Assembly (NCBI GenBank): GCA_050953725.1 | Contig: JBMNNB010000003.1 | Span: forward strand, 800,902 to 864,901 | Reading direction: 5' to 3' | Source of the DNA: DTU053 sp012520115 | GTDB lineage: Bacteria; Bacillota; Clostridia; Oscillospirales; Acutalibacteraceae | DNA: 64,000 bases | Part shown: one piece after another, positions 32,955 to 41,334 of the stretch | Layout of the letters: each line of letters starts with the position of its first letter | Position numbering within the stretch: the stretch's first letter is position 1 | Made by a program: the position numbers and the translations under genes | Notes under the pieces: generated by a model | Database searches by the model: none | Told to the model about the DNA's origin: nothing | The model's input: only the letters and a program-made list of their open reading frames with translations

Positions 32955-33620
32955 ATGAGCATTTTTGAGAGCAGCGAAAAGAGCGGGTCCCTGACCTCAA
33001 AGGTCTTCTCATATCTCGAAAGCGAAATACTTTCGGGCAACCTCGCCCCCGGTACGGTTCTGACCGAGAGCAAAATCTCAACGGAGCTCGGCGTCAGCCG
33101 CACCCCCGTCAGGGAAGCGATTTTCCAGCTTGAGCAGTTAGGGCTTGTCAGGCTGTCGCAGAATAAAAGTGCGGTGGTCGTCGGCATCTCCAAAAAGGAT
33201 ATTGACGACATATACACCATCAGGCTGCTTATCGAGGGCCTTGCCTCAAAGTGGGCGGCGGAGCGAATCAGCGACGACGAGATAAAAAAGCTTGAAGAGA
33301 TTTTAGAGCTTGAGAGCTTCTACGCCGAAAAGGGCGACATAGCCAAAAGCAGAAATATGGACACCGAGTTTCACAGCATTCTCTATGCCGCCAGCGGCTC
33401 CAACCCCCTTCGCAACACGCTCAAATCCTTCCACAACTACATAGGCAGGGCGAGGGAGCTGTCCTTTGCCTCCAACGACAGGGCAAAGATAGCCACCGCA
33501 GAGCATATCGAGATTCTGAAGGCGATAAAAGAGCGTGACGGCGAAAAGGCCGAAAGGCTCACAAGAGAGCATATAGAGAACGCAAGGGCAAACATACATG
33601 CCGACTTAAAAGATGAATAA
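32955..33620 (+). CDS. GntR-family regulator, FCD subfamily
   Basis: 221 aa. Winged helix at residues about 12-78 (LESEILSGNLAPGTVLTESK, LGVSRTPVREAIFQLEQLG), then an all-helical FCD ligand domain with the metal-site pattern DTEFHSIL, EHIEILKAI and EHIENARA. FCD members bind organic acids such as citrate, lactate or gluconate. Placed after the putative citrate synthase gene and with a matching palindrome in front of the operon, it probably controls its own unit. SD gaaagggggtatagt. Confidence 0.88.
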   Translation: MSIFESSEKSGSLTSKVFSYLESEILSGNLAPGTVLTESKISTELGVSRTPVREAIFQLEQLGLVRLSQNKSAVVVGISKKDIDDIYTIRLLIEGLASKWAAERISDDEIKKLEEILELESFYAEKGDIAKSRNMDTEFHSILYAASGSNPLRNTLKSFHNYIGRARELSFASNDRAKIATAEHIEILKAIKERDGEKAERLTREHIENARANIHADLKDE

Positions 33621-33627
33621 AATGGCA

Positions 33628-33657
33628 AAGCCCGATGGCAGTAAAACCATCGGGCTT
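33628..33657 (+). terminator. Stem-loop after gntR
   Basis: AAGCCCGATGG (33628-33638) pairs with CCATCGGGCTT (33647-33657). Long stable stem, but the tail cgcactaatcttt is T-poor. Confidence 0.65.
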
Positions 33658-33713
33658 CGCACTAATCTTTAAAGGCCTGAGTTTATGGCTGCGGCTCAGC
33701 GTCCGCCGGAAAG

Positions 33714-34196
33714 CTAATTATTTGCAGCGTCCTCATCCGCCGCTTTATTCTTCATCTGTTCCTTCTTAGCCAGGTCGTTTGTATTGATGGATTTGCCGAA
33801 CACGACAAAGCGCTGATATAGGAACTCGGTGACGAAGTTTGCAAGCATGGTAAGGGCAAGAATCAGATACTCGTTCCAGCCTATTTTATCAAGGGCATCA
33901 CCCCACCATGTGGACAGAGGAGTGAAAACCGCATAGTAAAGGGCTACGAGCAGCATGGCAAGGGGCACATTGTTGGCGGATTTAAAGGTGAATCTTCTGT
34001 TTAAGGTAAAGTTATACAGCACGGACAAGGTCAGGGCGATGAGGTATTTCGGCCAGTAGGACCATCCGGTCGCAAGGTCAAGCAGGCTGAAGCTGCCCAG
34101 CTGAATAAGTCCCGCCGAGGCCGAAAACAGAGCGAATTTGACTGCCTGAATGATGTTATCCCTTTTAGAGAGCTTTGGCTTTTCGGTATTCGACAA
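33714..34196 (-). CDS. GtrA-like membrane protein
   Basis: 160 aa from TTG 34196 with SD aaaggagtg eight bases before. A longer reading from ATG 34259 is rejected since its first residues only translate the terminator hairpin. Four membrane helices in the GtrA pattern: FALFSASAGLIQLGSFSLLD, KYLIALTLSVLYNFTLNRRF (with the typical NFxxNRxFTF), LLVALYYAVFTPLS, EYLILALTMLANFVTEFLYQ and RFVVFG. GtrA proteins are thought to flip or help transfer polyprenyl-linked sugars. Charged Lys/Glu tail. No glycosyltransferase neighbour. Confidence 0.85.
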   Translation of the reverse strand: MSNTEKPKLSKRDNIIQAVKFALFSASAGLIQLGSFSLLDLATGWSYWPKYLIALTLSVLYNFTLNRRFTFKSANNVPLAMLLVALYYAVFTPLSTWWGDALDKIGWNEYLILALTMLANFVTEFLYQRFVVFGKSINTNDLAKKEQMKNKAADEDAANN

Positions 34197-34235
34197 GTAG
34201 AACACTCCTTTTGTAAGTTTGCGTACCATATAAAA

Positions 34236-34259
34236 ATGCTTGTACTTATGTACAAGCAT
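34236..34259 (-). terminator. Terminator between pduL and gtrA-like gene
   Basis: ATGCTTGTAC-ATAA-GTACAAGCAT followed on the minus strand by TTTTATAT. A T run also follows on the + side. Confidence 0.75.
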
Positions 34260-34265
34260 CTTTTT

Positions 34266-34841
34266 TCAGTCGATAATGACACCCATTACCTCGCCGCAGG
34301 CAAGGACGGCGTTTGATTCGTCTGTGTCTATGTGCATTGCGGGAGCAAAATTCGGATTGACTCTTACCACAACATCTCCGAAGATAAGTGAGCGCTCGTC
34401 GCTTTCTACCTTAACGCTGACGACCTGCTTATCCTGAACCGAGAACTTCTCGGCAGTGGCGGGGTCAAGGTGAATGTGCCTCTTGGCGATTATAACGCCC
34501 TCAGAGATTTCTACTTCGCCTTTGGGGCCGACCAGCTTGCAGCCTGCGCTGCCTTTAATATCGCCGGACTCCTTGACGGGAGGGGTAAGACCCAAGGTGC
34601 GGGCGTCAGAGGCGGAAACCTCAACCTGCGAAGCAGGTCTGACGGGACCTAATATAGCGACAGAGGGAAAAGTGCCCTTCGGACCGACAACAGCAACCCT
34701 CTCCTCACAAGCATACTGACCGGGCTGCGAAAGCTCCTTCTTGGGAGTCAGCTCATAACCCTTGCCAAACAGAATATCAAGGTGTTCCCTTGAAAGATGT
34801 ACATGTCTTGCCGAAGTTTCAACAAGCACTTTTCTTTCCAT
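34266..34841 (-). CDS. pduL: Phosphate propanoyltransferase, PduL type
   Basis: 191 aa. Two PduL beta-barrel domains with zinc-site histidines in SARHVHLS (His13, His15) and IAKRHIHLDPATA. Exchanges acyl-CoA and acyl-phosphate; standalone members replace Pta in acetate fermentation. There is no microcompartment encapsulation extension at the N-terminus and no shell gene around, so it is probably the cytosolic housekeeping enzyme. SD ctggaggattaata. Confidence 0.9.
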   Translation of the reverse strand: MERKVLVETSARHVHLSREHLDILFGKGYELTPKKELSQPGQYACEERVAVVGPKGTFPSVAILGPVRPASQVEVSASDARTLGLTPPVKESGDIKGSAGCKLVGPKGEVEISEGVIIAKRHIHLDPATAEKFSVQDKQVVSVKVESDERSLIFGDVVVRVNPNFAPAMHIDTDESNAVLACGEVMGVIID

Positions 34842-35001
34842 TTATTAATCCTCCAGAATAATAATTACACAATACTATTTGGGCACAGCAAAAAACTGTA
34901 CCTTACAAAATAGCAAAAGTTTAGATATGTTGCCTTATTATTCTACACTTAATTTCTCAAAAAATCAAGGCGGATATACATTGATTTGTTTATTTTTTAT
35001 C

Positions 35002-35052
35002 AAAGAAGGGTGAGTCGCCCCACAAGAAGGGTGAGTCACCCCACCCTTCTTG
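35002..35052 (-). terminator. Repeat-built hairpin downstream of membrane paralogues
   Basis: CAAGAAGGGTG (35023-35033) pairs with CACCCTTCTTG (35042-35052). A direct copy of aagaagggtgagtc(g/a)cccca precedes it at 35004-35022, so either copy can pair with the same 3' arm. The minus tail is T-poor next to the first arm but tttgataaaaaat follows further on. Confidence 0.55.
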
Positions 35053-35061
35053 TGCATCAAT

Positions 35062-35550
35062 TTATTCTGTTTTTTCATTCTTTTGTGTAAATATTTTTTT
35101 AGTTTCTAAAGCAAGCCGTACAATTACATAAACAGTAAAGATAAATATTATGAAATAGTATGGGGAGATAAACCACGACCTTTTACCATAGACGGGAATC
35201 CCTGTTGTCTGGTCTATAAACTCCGCAATGAGCAAAGAACCGATAAACACGGGTACATAAGCGAGGAACAGCAGGGAAGTGGATGTCCTGAAGTTTTTCC
35301 TGAAGAAAACCAGGATTATCACGGCGCAAAGCATGCAGAGTATATTTGCATGGAAAAAGAGGAATATGCCCGCATCTGAGTTAAAAACGACCTGAGCCAG
35401 CAAGGTTTTCTTTAAAAGTTTCGAAAGGTTAAAGGCGACATAGCCCTGTCCGAAGGCATTGCTAAAAAGTCCGACAAAAAAAAGGACAATCACGGATGTA
35501 AAAAGGGAGTTTCGTATACCTTGTTTTTTAAGCCTTGTTGTGTCAGTCAT
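35062..35550 (-). CDS. Small membrane protein, paralogue 1 (intact)
   Basis: 162 aa, SD aaggaggtaacgct. Four hydrophobic segments: about 14-33, 58-82, 88-108 and 128-148, ending in a charged KKIFTQKNEKTE tail. The pattern FFRKNFRTSTSLLFLAYVPV then short polar loop then Y.I.IF...V matches the two damaged copies directly upstream, so it belongs to a locally duplicated family. No known domain recognised. Last and only undamaged copy in the array. Confidence 0.75.
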   Translation of the reverse strand: MTDTTRLKKQGIRNSLFTSVIVLFFVGLFSNAFGQGYVAFNLSKLLKKTLLAQVVFNSDAGIFLFFHANILCMLCAVIILVFFRKNFRTSTSLLFLAYVPVFIGSLLIAEFIDQTTGIPVYGKRSWFISPYYFIIFIFTVYVIVRLALETKKIFTQKNEKTE

Positions 35551-35606
35551 AGCGTTACCTCCTTATTAATATGATATTAAAACAAAACTGTGAGCAAAGA
35601 ATGGCT

Positions 35607-36100
35607 TCAGGCTACAGGTTCTTCACCCTTCAGCGAATAAAATCTTTTCGCCTCAATGAAAATCTTTATTGCTATAATTAAATGGAGAATTAAATAGAGT
35701 ATAAACAAGAAATCGTTTCCGTGTAGCAGAGAAAATGGCAGCTGTATCAATTTTGATTGTCTGTCAATTTCGATGATGAAAGTGGGGCTAAATAAGCGGG
35801 GAGCGGTGAGAGAAACAATATCATTGCTGGCCAGCTGAAAAACTTGCGCAGCGCGAGCACTATAACAAGCCCGCCTACAAGGCACAGGAATAAGGCTAAG
35901 TAAAGAAGTGAAAAGGCCAAAAAATAGTTACTTGAATTTAAATCAAAAATAGAGTTATCGTTCCCTGTTATTTTCCACAGCGAAAGTGTGTTATAGGCAT
36001 AGAAGGGCAACAAATACAAAAGTCCAAGACAAAGATTGATGAGTGCATAAGTGAATATAATTTTCTGCCATTTGGTCGGATTAATTTTTTTACAGGCCAT
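35607..36100 (-). pseudogene. Small membrane protein, paralogue 2 (frameshifted)
   Basis: Begins MACKKINPTKWQKIIFTYAL and runs to LFLSPLPAYLAPL, where the frame leaves the family pattern and stops at 35747. One frame over, FSPTFIIEIDRQSKLIQLPF continues to IEAKRFYSLKGEEPVA and a stop at 35607. Joined, the halves align end to end with paralogue 1. The break lies at a GGGG run (35784-35787), so slippage, sequencing error or phase variation are all possible. Confidence 0.7.
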
Positions 36101-36119
36101 TATTCGTACCGCCTTTTTA

Positions 36120-36598
36120 TTATTTTGCAGAATAGTATTTTATAGCGTCCAACGCCAGCTTCACCCGGCTATGCAATAGTAAATAAACATAAATCTCTCT
36201 AAATGGTTCAATAGATTTAACCAGGTGCTCGTTCTGAAGTCTAACATCTCTCTGATTTTTGTGAGTGCAAACTCAAGAATAATCAAAACGGGAAGAAGAG
36301 AAAGGTATAAAAGCCTTGAGCGCAGGCTTAAAAACTCTTTAAATCCCGCAATTATTGCAATTCCTGCGGGAATACAGCAAAAAATGTTCGATAACACCAG
36401 GAGCCCTGCCGAGAATTCGTCATGATTATAAAGAATAGAAATAAAGTATGTACTGTCAATTTACCTTCCTATTATCCGAAAGCCGTTATATGCAAAATAA
36501 GAGGCAGAGTACAATAATCCTGTATAAAATACAACCAGACAAACGGTAAATTTATCTTTCTGCCATCCCGAGGGGACCTTAAATGCGTTATCTTTCAT
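36120..36598 (-). pseudogene. Small membrane protein, paralogue 3 (stop and frameshift)
   Basis: ATG 36598 with gaggactgcaa SD gives MKDNAFKVPSGWQKDKFTVC to GFRIIGR, then an in-frame TAA (about 36461-36463). The same frame continues IDSTYFISILYNHDE, LVLSNIFCCIPAGIAIIAG to IYYCIAG, and a further shift is needed to recover the family-like end VKLALDAIKYYSAK at 36120. Two independent lesions, so the copy is dead. Confidence 0.65.
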
Positions 36599-36630
36599 TT
36601 GCAGTCCTCGTTTTGCCTTCTCTGATACCA

Positions 36631-36660
36631 ATTATACTATATGCTAAAATTTGGAAGCAA
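36631..36660 (-). promoter_or_regulatory. Promoter of the membrane-protein array
   Basis: Minus strand TTGCTT (36660-36655), 18-base spacer, TATAAT (36636-36631), reading toward paralogue 3. Confidence 0.5.
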
Positions 36661-36735
36661 CTGTGAATTAAGACTTACAAATTATTAACAAATTGTGCAA
36701 TATCAAAAACAATTAAATAAAAATTAAAATTAATA

Positions 36736-36764
36736 TGGTAAGTTTATACATCAAATGCTATAAT
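36736..36764 (+). promoter_or_regulatory. Possible promoter of the SCP2/transketolase operon
   Basis: Perfect TATAAT at 36759-36764 with a poor -35 (TGGTAA) 17 bases upstream. It implies a leader of about 120 bases with no obvious structured element. Confidence 0.35.
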
Positions 36765-36891
36765 ATCTATGTATGCGCCCGCATTTTTCCCGGATTCTTC
36801 ATTTAAAGGCAAAAATAAAGAGGAGCGAGCCTTATTAACATATCCGAAGAAATGCGGTTCAAATCAATATACTAAAGAGGAGGAATAAGTC

Positions 36892-37653
36892 TTGACGGAT
36901 GCAAAAACACTCGCATACATAAACATGTATGCTATTCTGGGTTCTCTGGAAAATCTGTGTGAGCTTGACCCGAACGCAAGTGCACTGCTCACAAACAAAA
37001 AGCCTATATCCATCGCTTTTGATGTAAAGGGCGGCCCCGTTGCCACCATTACCTTCAAAAACGGCAGATGTAGGATGGTTGACTCGCTTCTGCCCGATGC
37101 GGATATCAAAATCCCCTTCTCCAGCTGCGAGAAATTCAACGGCTTGATTGACGGCACCGTTACCCCCATTCCTACAAAGGGATTCACAAAGATTCCCTTC
37201 CTTTTAAAGACCTTCACCAAGCTTACCGACATGCTTGCCGCTTACATGCGTCCTGAGCCGGAGAAGCTTGAGGATGAAGAATTTTTCAGAATCAGCACAA
37301 GCCTTATGTTCTATACAATCTGCGTTGCGGTTTCACAGATAGGAAACAACGACCCGATCGGCCAATTCTCGGCAAGTCACATTGTTGACGGCGACATAAA
37401 GGTTTCTATCCAGGACGGCCCCGCAGCAACCGTCAGGGTCAGAAATCACAGGCTTGTCACAATAAAGAAGGCTCCCGAAAATCCGAGAGCACTTATGGAG
37501 TTCACAAGCATCCGCCTTGCAAGAGATCTGTTTGACGGCAAGGTCAACGCCGTTGCCTGCATAGGTGAGGGCACAATCAGAATGGGCGGTATGATTTCCA
37601 TGGTCGACAACGTAAACAGAATACTTGACCGTGTCGGTCTGTATCTTGCATAA
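36892..37653 (+). CDS. Double SCP2-like domain protein A
   Basis: 253 aa from TTG 36892, SD aaagaggaggaataagtc. Two SCP2-like beta-strand/helix halves (about 35-100 and 150-250), each with a basic-to-acidic pattern such as ATITFKNGRCRMVD...DADIKIPFSSCEKFNGLIDG and ATVRVRNHRLVTIKK...FTSIRLARDLFDGKVN, separated by a helical linker. SCP2 folds hold a hydrophobic ligand such as a fatty acyl or lipid chain. No signal peptide. First gene of a five-gene run and paralogous to the protein at its end. Function unknown. Confidence 0.6.
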   Translation: MTDAKTLAYINMYAILGSLENLCELDPNASALLTNKKPISIAFDVKGGPVATITFKNGRCRMVDSLLPDADIKIPFSSCEKFNGLIDGTVTPIPTKGFTKIPFLLKTFTKLTDMLAAYMRPEPEKLEDEEFFRISTSLMFYTICVAVSQIGNNDPIGQFSASHIVDGDIKVSIQDGPAATVRVRNHRLVTIKKAPENPRALMEFTSIRLARDLFDGKVNAVACIGEGTIRMGGMISMVDNVNRILDRVGLYLA

Positions 37654-37665
37654 GGAGGAGTGATT

Positions 37666-38925
37666 ATGGCTATGAAGATTAATAAATACGACAAAAGTCG
37701 TGAATGGTTCGCAAGAGCCGTAAAGGTTATACCTTCAGGCGTATACGGACATTTAGGTCCTGCCGAGGGATGTTTTATCCCCGTAGATGCATTCCCCTTG
37801 TTTGCTGAAAGGGCCGAGGGTACATATTTCTGGGATGTTGACGGCAACCGCTTCATCGACTATATGTGCGCATACGGTCCCAACGTACTGGGCTACGGCG
37901 ATATGGATGTAAATAACGCCGCCTTTGAGCAGGAAAAAACAGCCGGCTGCACCACCTCGCCCTCATATAAGATGGTAGAGCTTGCAGAGCTGCTTGTGGA
38001 CACCGTCAACAGCGCCGACTGGGCCTTCTTTGCCAAAAACGGCGGTGACGTCACCACCCTTGCGGTAATGACTGCAAGAGCCGCCACCCACAGAAAGAAG
38101 ATAGTCTTTGTAAAGGGCTTCTATCACGGCGTAGCTCCCTGGACTCAAAAAATCGACTATCCCGGCGTATTACCCGAGGATGTTGCGAATAATATATATA
38201 TTCCGTGGAACGACGTTGACGCCTTTAAAAAGGTCATCGCCGAGAACGAGAATCAGATTGCCTGCCTTATAGCGACACCCTATATGCACGGCAACTTTGT
38301 GGACAATGTTCTGCCCGCCGAGGGCTACTGGCAGGAGATAAGGGACATCTGCACCAAGCACGGCATAGTCCTCATCTTCGACGACGTACGCTGCGGCTTC
38401 CGTCTTGATCTGGCCGGCAGTGACCATTTCTACGGCATTGAGGCTGACCTTATCTGCTTCTGCAAGGCCCTTGCAAACGGCTGGAACGTCTCCGCACTCT
38501 GCGGTAAGGAATTCCTTAAATCCGCCGTCAGCGGCCTGACTTATACGGGCAGCTACTGGCTTTCCGCAGCACCCTTTGCGGCTGCAATCGCCTGCATTAA
38601 CAAGCTGAAGGCCCTTGACGCACCCAAGCTGTTCAGAGAGAAAGGCCTTATGCTCACCGAAGGACTCAAGGCAGCCGCCGCAAACAACGGCTTTGACCTT
38701 GTCGTATCCGGCGAGCCGGCACTCTTCTATCTCAGAATAGCAAACGACGACTCCTTAATGCTTCATCAGGAGTGGATTGCGGAGTGCGTAAAGCGTGGCG
38801 TATTCTTCACGAACCACCACAACCACTTCATCAATGCTTCGCTCAAGGATGAGGACATCAATGAGACCATTGAAATAGCCGAGGAGGCCTTCAAGGTCGT
38901 TAAGAGGAATCATCCGGAGCTTTAA
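37666..38925 (+). CDS. Class III aminotransferase, GSA-aminomutase-like
   Basis: 419 aa from ATG 37666 (SD aaggaggagtgatt). Fold-type I enzyme of the glutamate-1-semialdehyde aminomutase group: VIPSGVYGHLGPAEG, WDVDGNRFIDYMCAYGPNVLGYG, VKGFYHGVAPWTQ, IFDDVRCGFRL, Schiff-base Lys267 in CFCKALANGWNVSALCG. In GSAM and relatives the TS/SGTEA stretch contacts PLP phosphate; here it reads AKNGGDVTTLAVMTAR, an altered form. No hem genes nearby, so haem synthesis is unlikely. With the transketolase pair downstream it probably aminates a keto-sugar or keto-acid intermediate. Confidence 0.8.
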   Translation: MAMKINKYDKSREWFARAVKVIPSGVYGHLGPAEGCFIPVDAFPLFAERAEGTYFWDVDGNRFIDYMCAYGPNVLGYGDMDVNNAAFEQEKTAGCTTSPSYKMVELAELLVDTVNSADWAFFAKNGGDVTTLAVMTARAATHRKKIVFVKGFYHGVAPWTQKIDYPGVLPEDVANNIYIPWNDVDAFKKVIAENENQIACLIATPYMHGNFVDNVLPAEGYWQEIRDICTKHGIVLIFDDVRCGFRLDLAGSDHFYGIEADLICFCKALANGWNVSALCGKEFLKSAVSGLTYTGSYWLSAAPFAAAIACINKLKALDAPKLFREKGLMLTEGLKAAAANNGFDLVVSGEPALFYLRIANDDSLMLHQEWIAECVKRGVFFTNHHNHFINASLKDEDINETIEIAEEAFKVVKRNHPEL

Positions 38926-38951
38926 TTCAGCGTTTTAACGGGAGGTATTTT

Positions 38952-39365
38952 GTGTTTTACCTGTATGATAGTGATGCGATATCCAATTTCAGCATTTTCA
39001 GAGAATCGATTTCGGGCTTTGTGATATTCTTTCTGATATATGTATCGGTATCTTTCCTGTTTTCATTTATACCGATGATAATTGCATATTCAAGAAAGCA
39101 CCCTCAAAGGCAGTTTATTGCGATTCTCAGTTTCCTTATACCTCCCGTCGGCTTTATTGCGGCGCTTTTGTGGTCAATGACAAATACGGACCCGGAAAAG
39201 CAGTTCTTTACCGGCTCACGTAAAAACGGCGGACAGCAGGGCCCCAATGAGCCGAATCCCCGTGTAATGAGAGCTCTTGCAGACCTTGATTCTCTTTACC
39301 GAAGCGGATTTCTGACCGAAGAGGAGTACAGGCAGAAAAGAGCAGAGATAATTAAGGGACTTTAA
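38952..39365 (+). CDS. Two-helix membrane protein with SHOCT tail
   Basis: 137 aa from GTG 38952 (SD gggaggtatttt). Two membrane spans at about 20-47 and 55-78, a linker, and a C-terminal SHOCT motif (LADLDSLYRSGFLTEEEYRQ). SHOCT tails are small oligomerisation modules found on many bacterial membrane proteins. Lies between the aminotransferase and transketolase genes, so it may anchor the pathway to the membrane. No enzymatic motif. Confidence 0.7.
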   Translation: MFYLYDSDAISNFSIFRESISGFVIFFLIYVSVSFLFSFIPMIIAYSRKHPQRQFIAILSFLIPPVGFIAALLWSMTNTDPEKQFFTGSRKNGGQQGPNEPNPRVMRALADLDSLYRSGFLTEEEYRQKRAEIIKGL

Positions 39366-39417
39366 TGCGGCTTGCCGCAGACAAACGCAACAATATAAAC
39401 AGACTGGAGGTAAATCA

Positions 39418-40287
39418 ATGGCACTTAAAAAAGCCGATTGGCTCGCCCTTGAAAAAAAGGCACATGAGCTCAGGCGACTGACCCTTGATACCACCTTTTG
39501 GGCCGGCAGCGGTCATATTGGTGGCGGCATGAGCGTTCTTGATATGCTCACAATACTGTATCACCGTTATATGAACATCAAGATCGAGGACCCGAACTGG
39601 GAGGACAGGGACCGCCTTGTTCTCAGCAAAGGACATGCCGGCATTGCTTACGCACCCGTTCTTTGCGACCTGGGCTGGAACGACAAGGAGCAGCTTAAAA
39701 CCTTTAACCACACCAACTCCAAAATGGGTATGCACCTTGACTCCAACAAGGTCATAGGCGTTGACGCTTCCACCGGCTCGCTGGGTCACGGCCTTTCGAT
39801 AGCAGTCGGAATGGCTCTGGCAGCAAGAGTTCTGGGCAAGAGCTACAAAACATACTGCATTCTCGGCGACGGCGAATGCGACGAAGGCTCCAACTGGGAG
39901 GCCGCAATGACAGCCGCACATTATAAGGTAAACAACCTTATTTCCTTTGTCGACCGCAACAAGTGCATGATTGACGGCAGAACAGAGGATGTTCTGGGTC
40001 TGGAACCCTTTGTTGATAAGTGGAAGTCCTTCGGATTTATCGTCAAAGAGGTTGACGGACATAACTTTAACGAGCTTGCGGAAGCTATCGATTTTGCCCT
40101 TCAGAATGACGGCGCTCCGGTAATGATAGTAGCAAATACCATTAAGGGCGCAGGCATTGACTTTATGGAGGACAACTATGTATGGCACTATGGCGCAATC
40201 GATGAGGAGAAATACGAAGACGCCAAGAAGAGCCTTGACGCATACTATAAGAAACGTGTTGAGCGTGCTGAAAGGGAGGGGGCATAA
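39418..40287 (+). CDS. Transketolase, N-terminal (TPP-binding) subunit
   Basis: 289 aa. TPP-dependent half: AGSGHIGGGMSVLDMLTILY, LSKGHAGIAYAPVLCDLG, GHGLSIAVGMALAARVLGK and the Mg-TPP motif LGDGECDEGSNWEAAMTAAH...VDRNKCMIDG. Pairs with the next gene, two bases on, to form a split transketolase. Such pairs occur both in pentose metabolism and in secondary pathways. No other pentose-phosphate gene is nearby, and the neighbours (aminotransferase, SCP2-like proteins) suggest a dedicated C2 transfer. SD ctggaggtaaatca. Confidence 0.9.
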   Translation: MALKKADWLALEKKAHELRRLTLDTTFWAGSGHIGGGMSVLDMLTILYHRYMNIKIEDPNWEDRDRLVLSKGHAGIAYAPVLCDLGWNDKEQLKTFNHTNSKMGMHLDSNKVIGVDASTGSLGHGLSIAVGMALAARVLGKSYKTYCILGDGECDEGSNWEAAMTAAHYKVNNLISFVDRNKCMIDGRTEDVLGLEPFVDKWKSFGFIVKEVDGHNFNELAEAIDFALQNDGAPVMIVANTIKGAGIDFMEDNYVWHYGAIDEEKYEDAKKSLDAYYKKRVERAEREGA

Positions 40288-40289
40288 AG

Positions 40290-41300
40290 ATGGCAGGAGG
40301 ATTGACTTACACAGCCGTTGATTCCACTTCGCTCTCAACGGCAGAGATTTACGGCAAGGCACTCGTAGAGCTCGGCAGAGCCCACAAGGACGTAGTGGCT
40401 TTGACCGCTGACCTTGCCAAGTCCACAAAAATCGGCGACTTCCAGAAGGAATTCCCGGACCGCTTCTTCAATGTGGGCATTGCAGAGCAGAACCTTGTCG
40501 GCGTAGCTGCGGGCATGGCAAAGGCAGGGCTTGTACCCTTCCTTTCGACCTTCTCACAGTTTGCATCCTTCAGAGCAGCCGACCAGCTTCACACCGATAT
40601 CTGCTATCAGAATGTAAACGCTAAGGTCATAGCAACACATTCCGGCACATCCTTCGGTCAGGCAGGCTCCACACACCACGCAATCTGCGATATAGCCGTT
40701 ACAAGGGCAATCCCGAACCTTACGGTAATTGTCCCCGCTGACGGTATGGAGACCTACAACGCAGTAATGGCAGCCTATGAGACACCCGGCCCCTTCTATA
40801 TCCGCATCAACAGGGGCTTTGACAGAGTTCTGTATAAGGACGGAGACTACGGCTTCGAGGTCGGCAAGGCAGTAACCGTACACGAGGGTACCGACATCAC
40901 CGTCATAGCCTGCGGCTCCTGCGTATTCCAGGCATTGCAGGCCGCCGAGTTCCTTGACAAGACCGACGGACTCAAGGTCAGGGTTCTCGATATGCACACC
41001 ATTTCGCCCATCGACAGAGACGCCATTCTCAAGGCAGTGGGCGACACAAGAAGAATCATCACCGTAGAGGACCACAATATCGACGGCGGCTTAGGCTCCG
41101 CTGTTGCAGAGGTCGTTGTGGAGTCCGGCAAGGGCTGCGCATTCAAGAAGCTGGGCATCCCGAGGACCTTCGCTCCGATAGGCTTGCATGAGGATATCAT
41201 GTCAATCGTCGGAATCGACTCCAACGGCATTATCGAGGCTGTAAGAGAGGTCATGGGCAAGGACTTTGAGCTTGACGACGACTGGGACGATGAGGTTTAA
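40290..41300 (+). CDS. Transketolase, C-terminal subunit
   Basis: 336 aa. Pyrimidine-binding half with the catalytic Glu in FNVGIAEQNLVGVAAGMAKAG, then FSTFSQFASFRAADQL-like core, GQAGSTHHAICDIAVTRAIP and a C-terminal regulatory domain from TVHEGTDITVIACGSCVFQA. Start at ATG 40290 (MAGGLTYTAVDSTSLSTAE). Together with the preceding gene gives a complete enzyme. In related proteins the motif reads GxTHxxIED; here ICD replaces IED. Confidence 0.9.
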   Translation: MAGGLTYTAVDSTSLSTAEIYGKALVELGRAHKDVVALTADLAKSTKIGDFQKEFPDRFFNVGIAEQNLVGVAAGMAKAGLVPFLSTFSQFASFRAADQLHTDICYQNVNAKVIATHSGTSFGQAGSTHHAICDIAVTRAIPNLTVIVPADGMETYNAVMAAYETPGPFYIRINRGFDRVLYKDGDYGFEVGKAVTVHEGTDITVIACGSCVFQALQAAEFLDKTDGLKVRVLDMHTISPIDRDAILKAVGDTRRIITVEDHNIDGGLGSAVAEVVVESGKGCAFKKLGIPRTFAPIGLHEDIMSIVGIDSNGIIEAVREVMGKDFELDDDWDDEV

Positions 41301-41334
41301 GCTCCTTAAATATTAATTAAATAAGGAGGAAAAT

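Noticed and set aside
34197..34259. Longer start for the GtrA-like protein
   Set aside because: It would translate the pduL terminator hairpin and precede the real SD.
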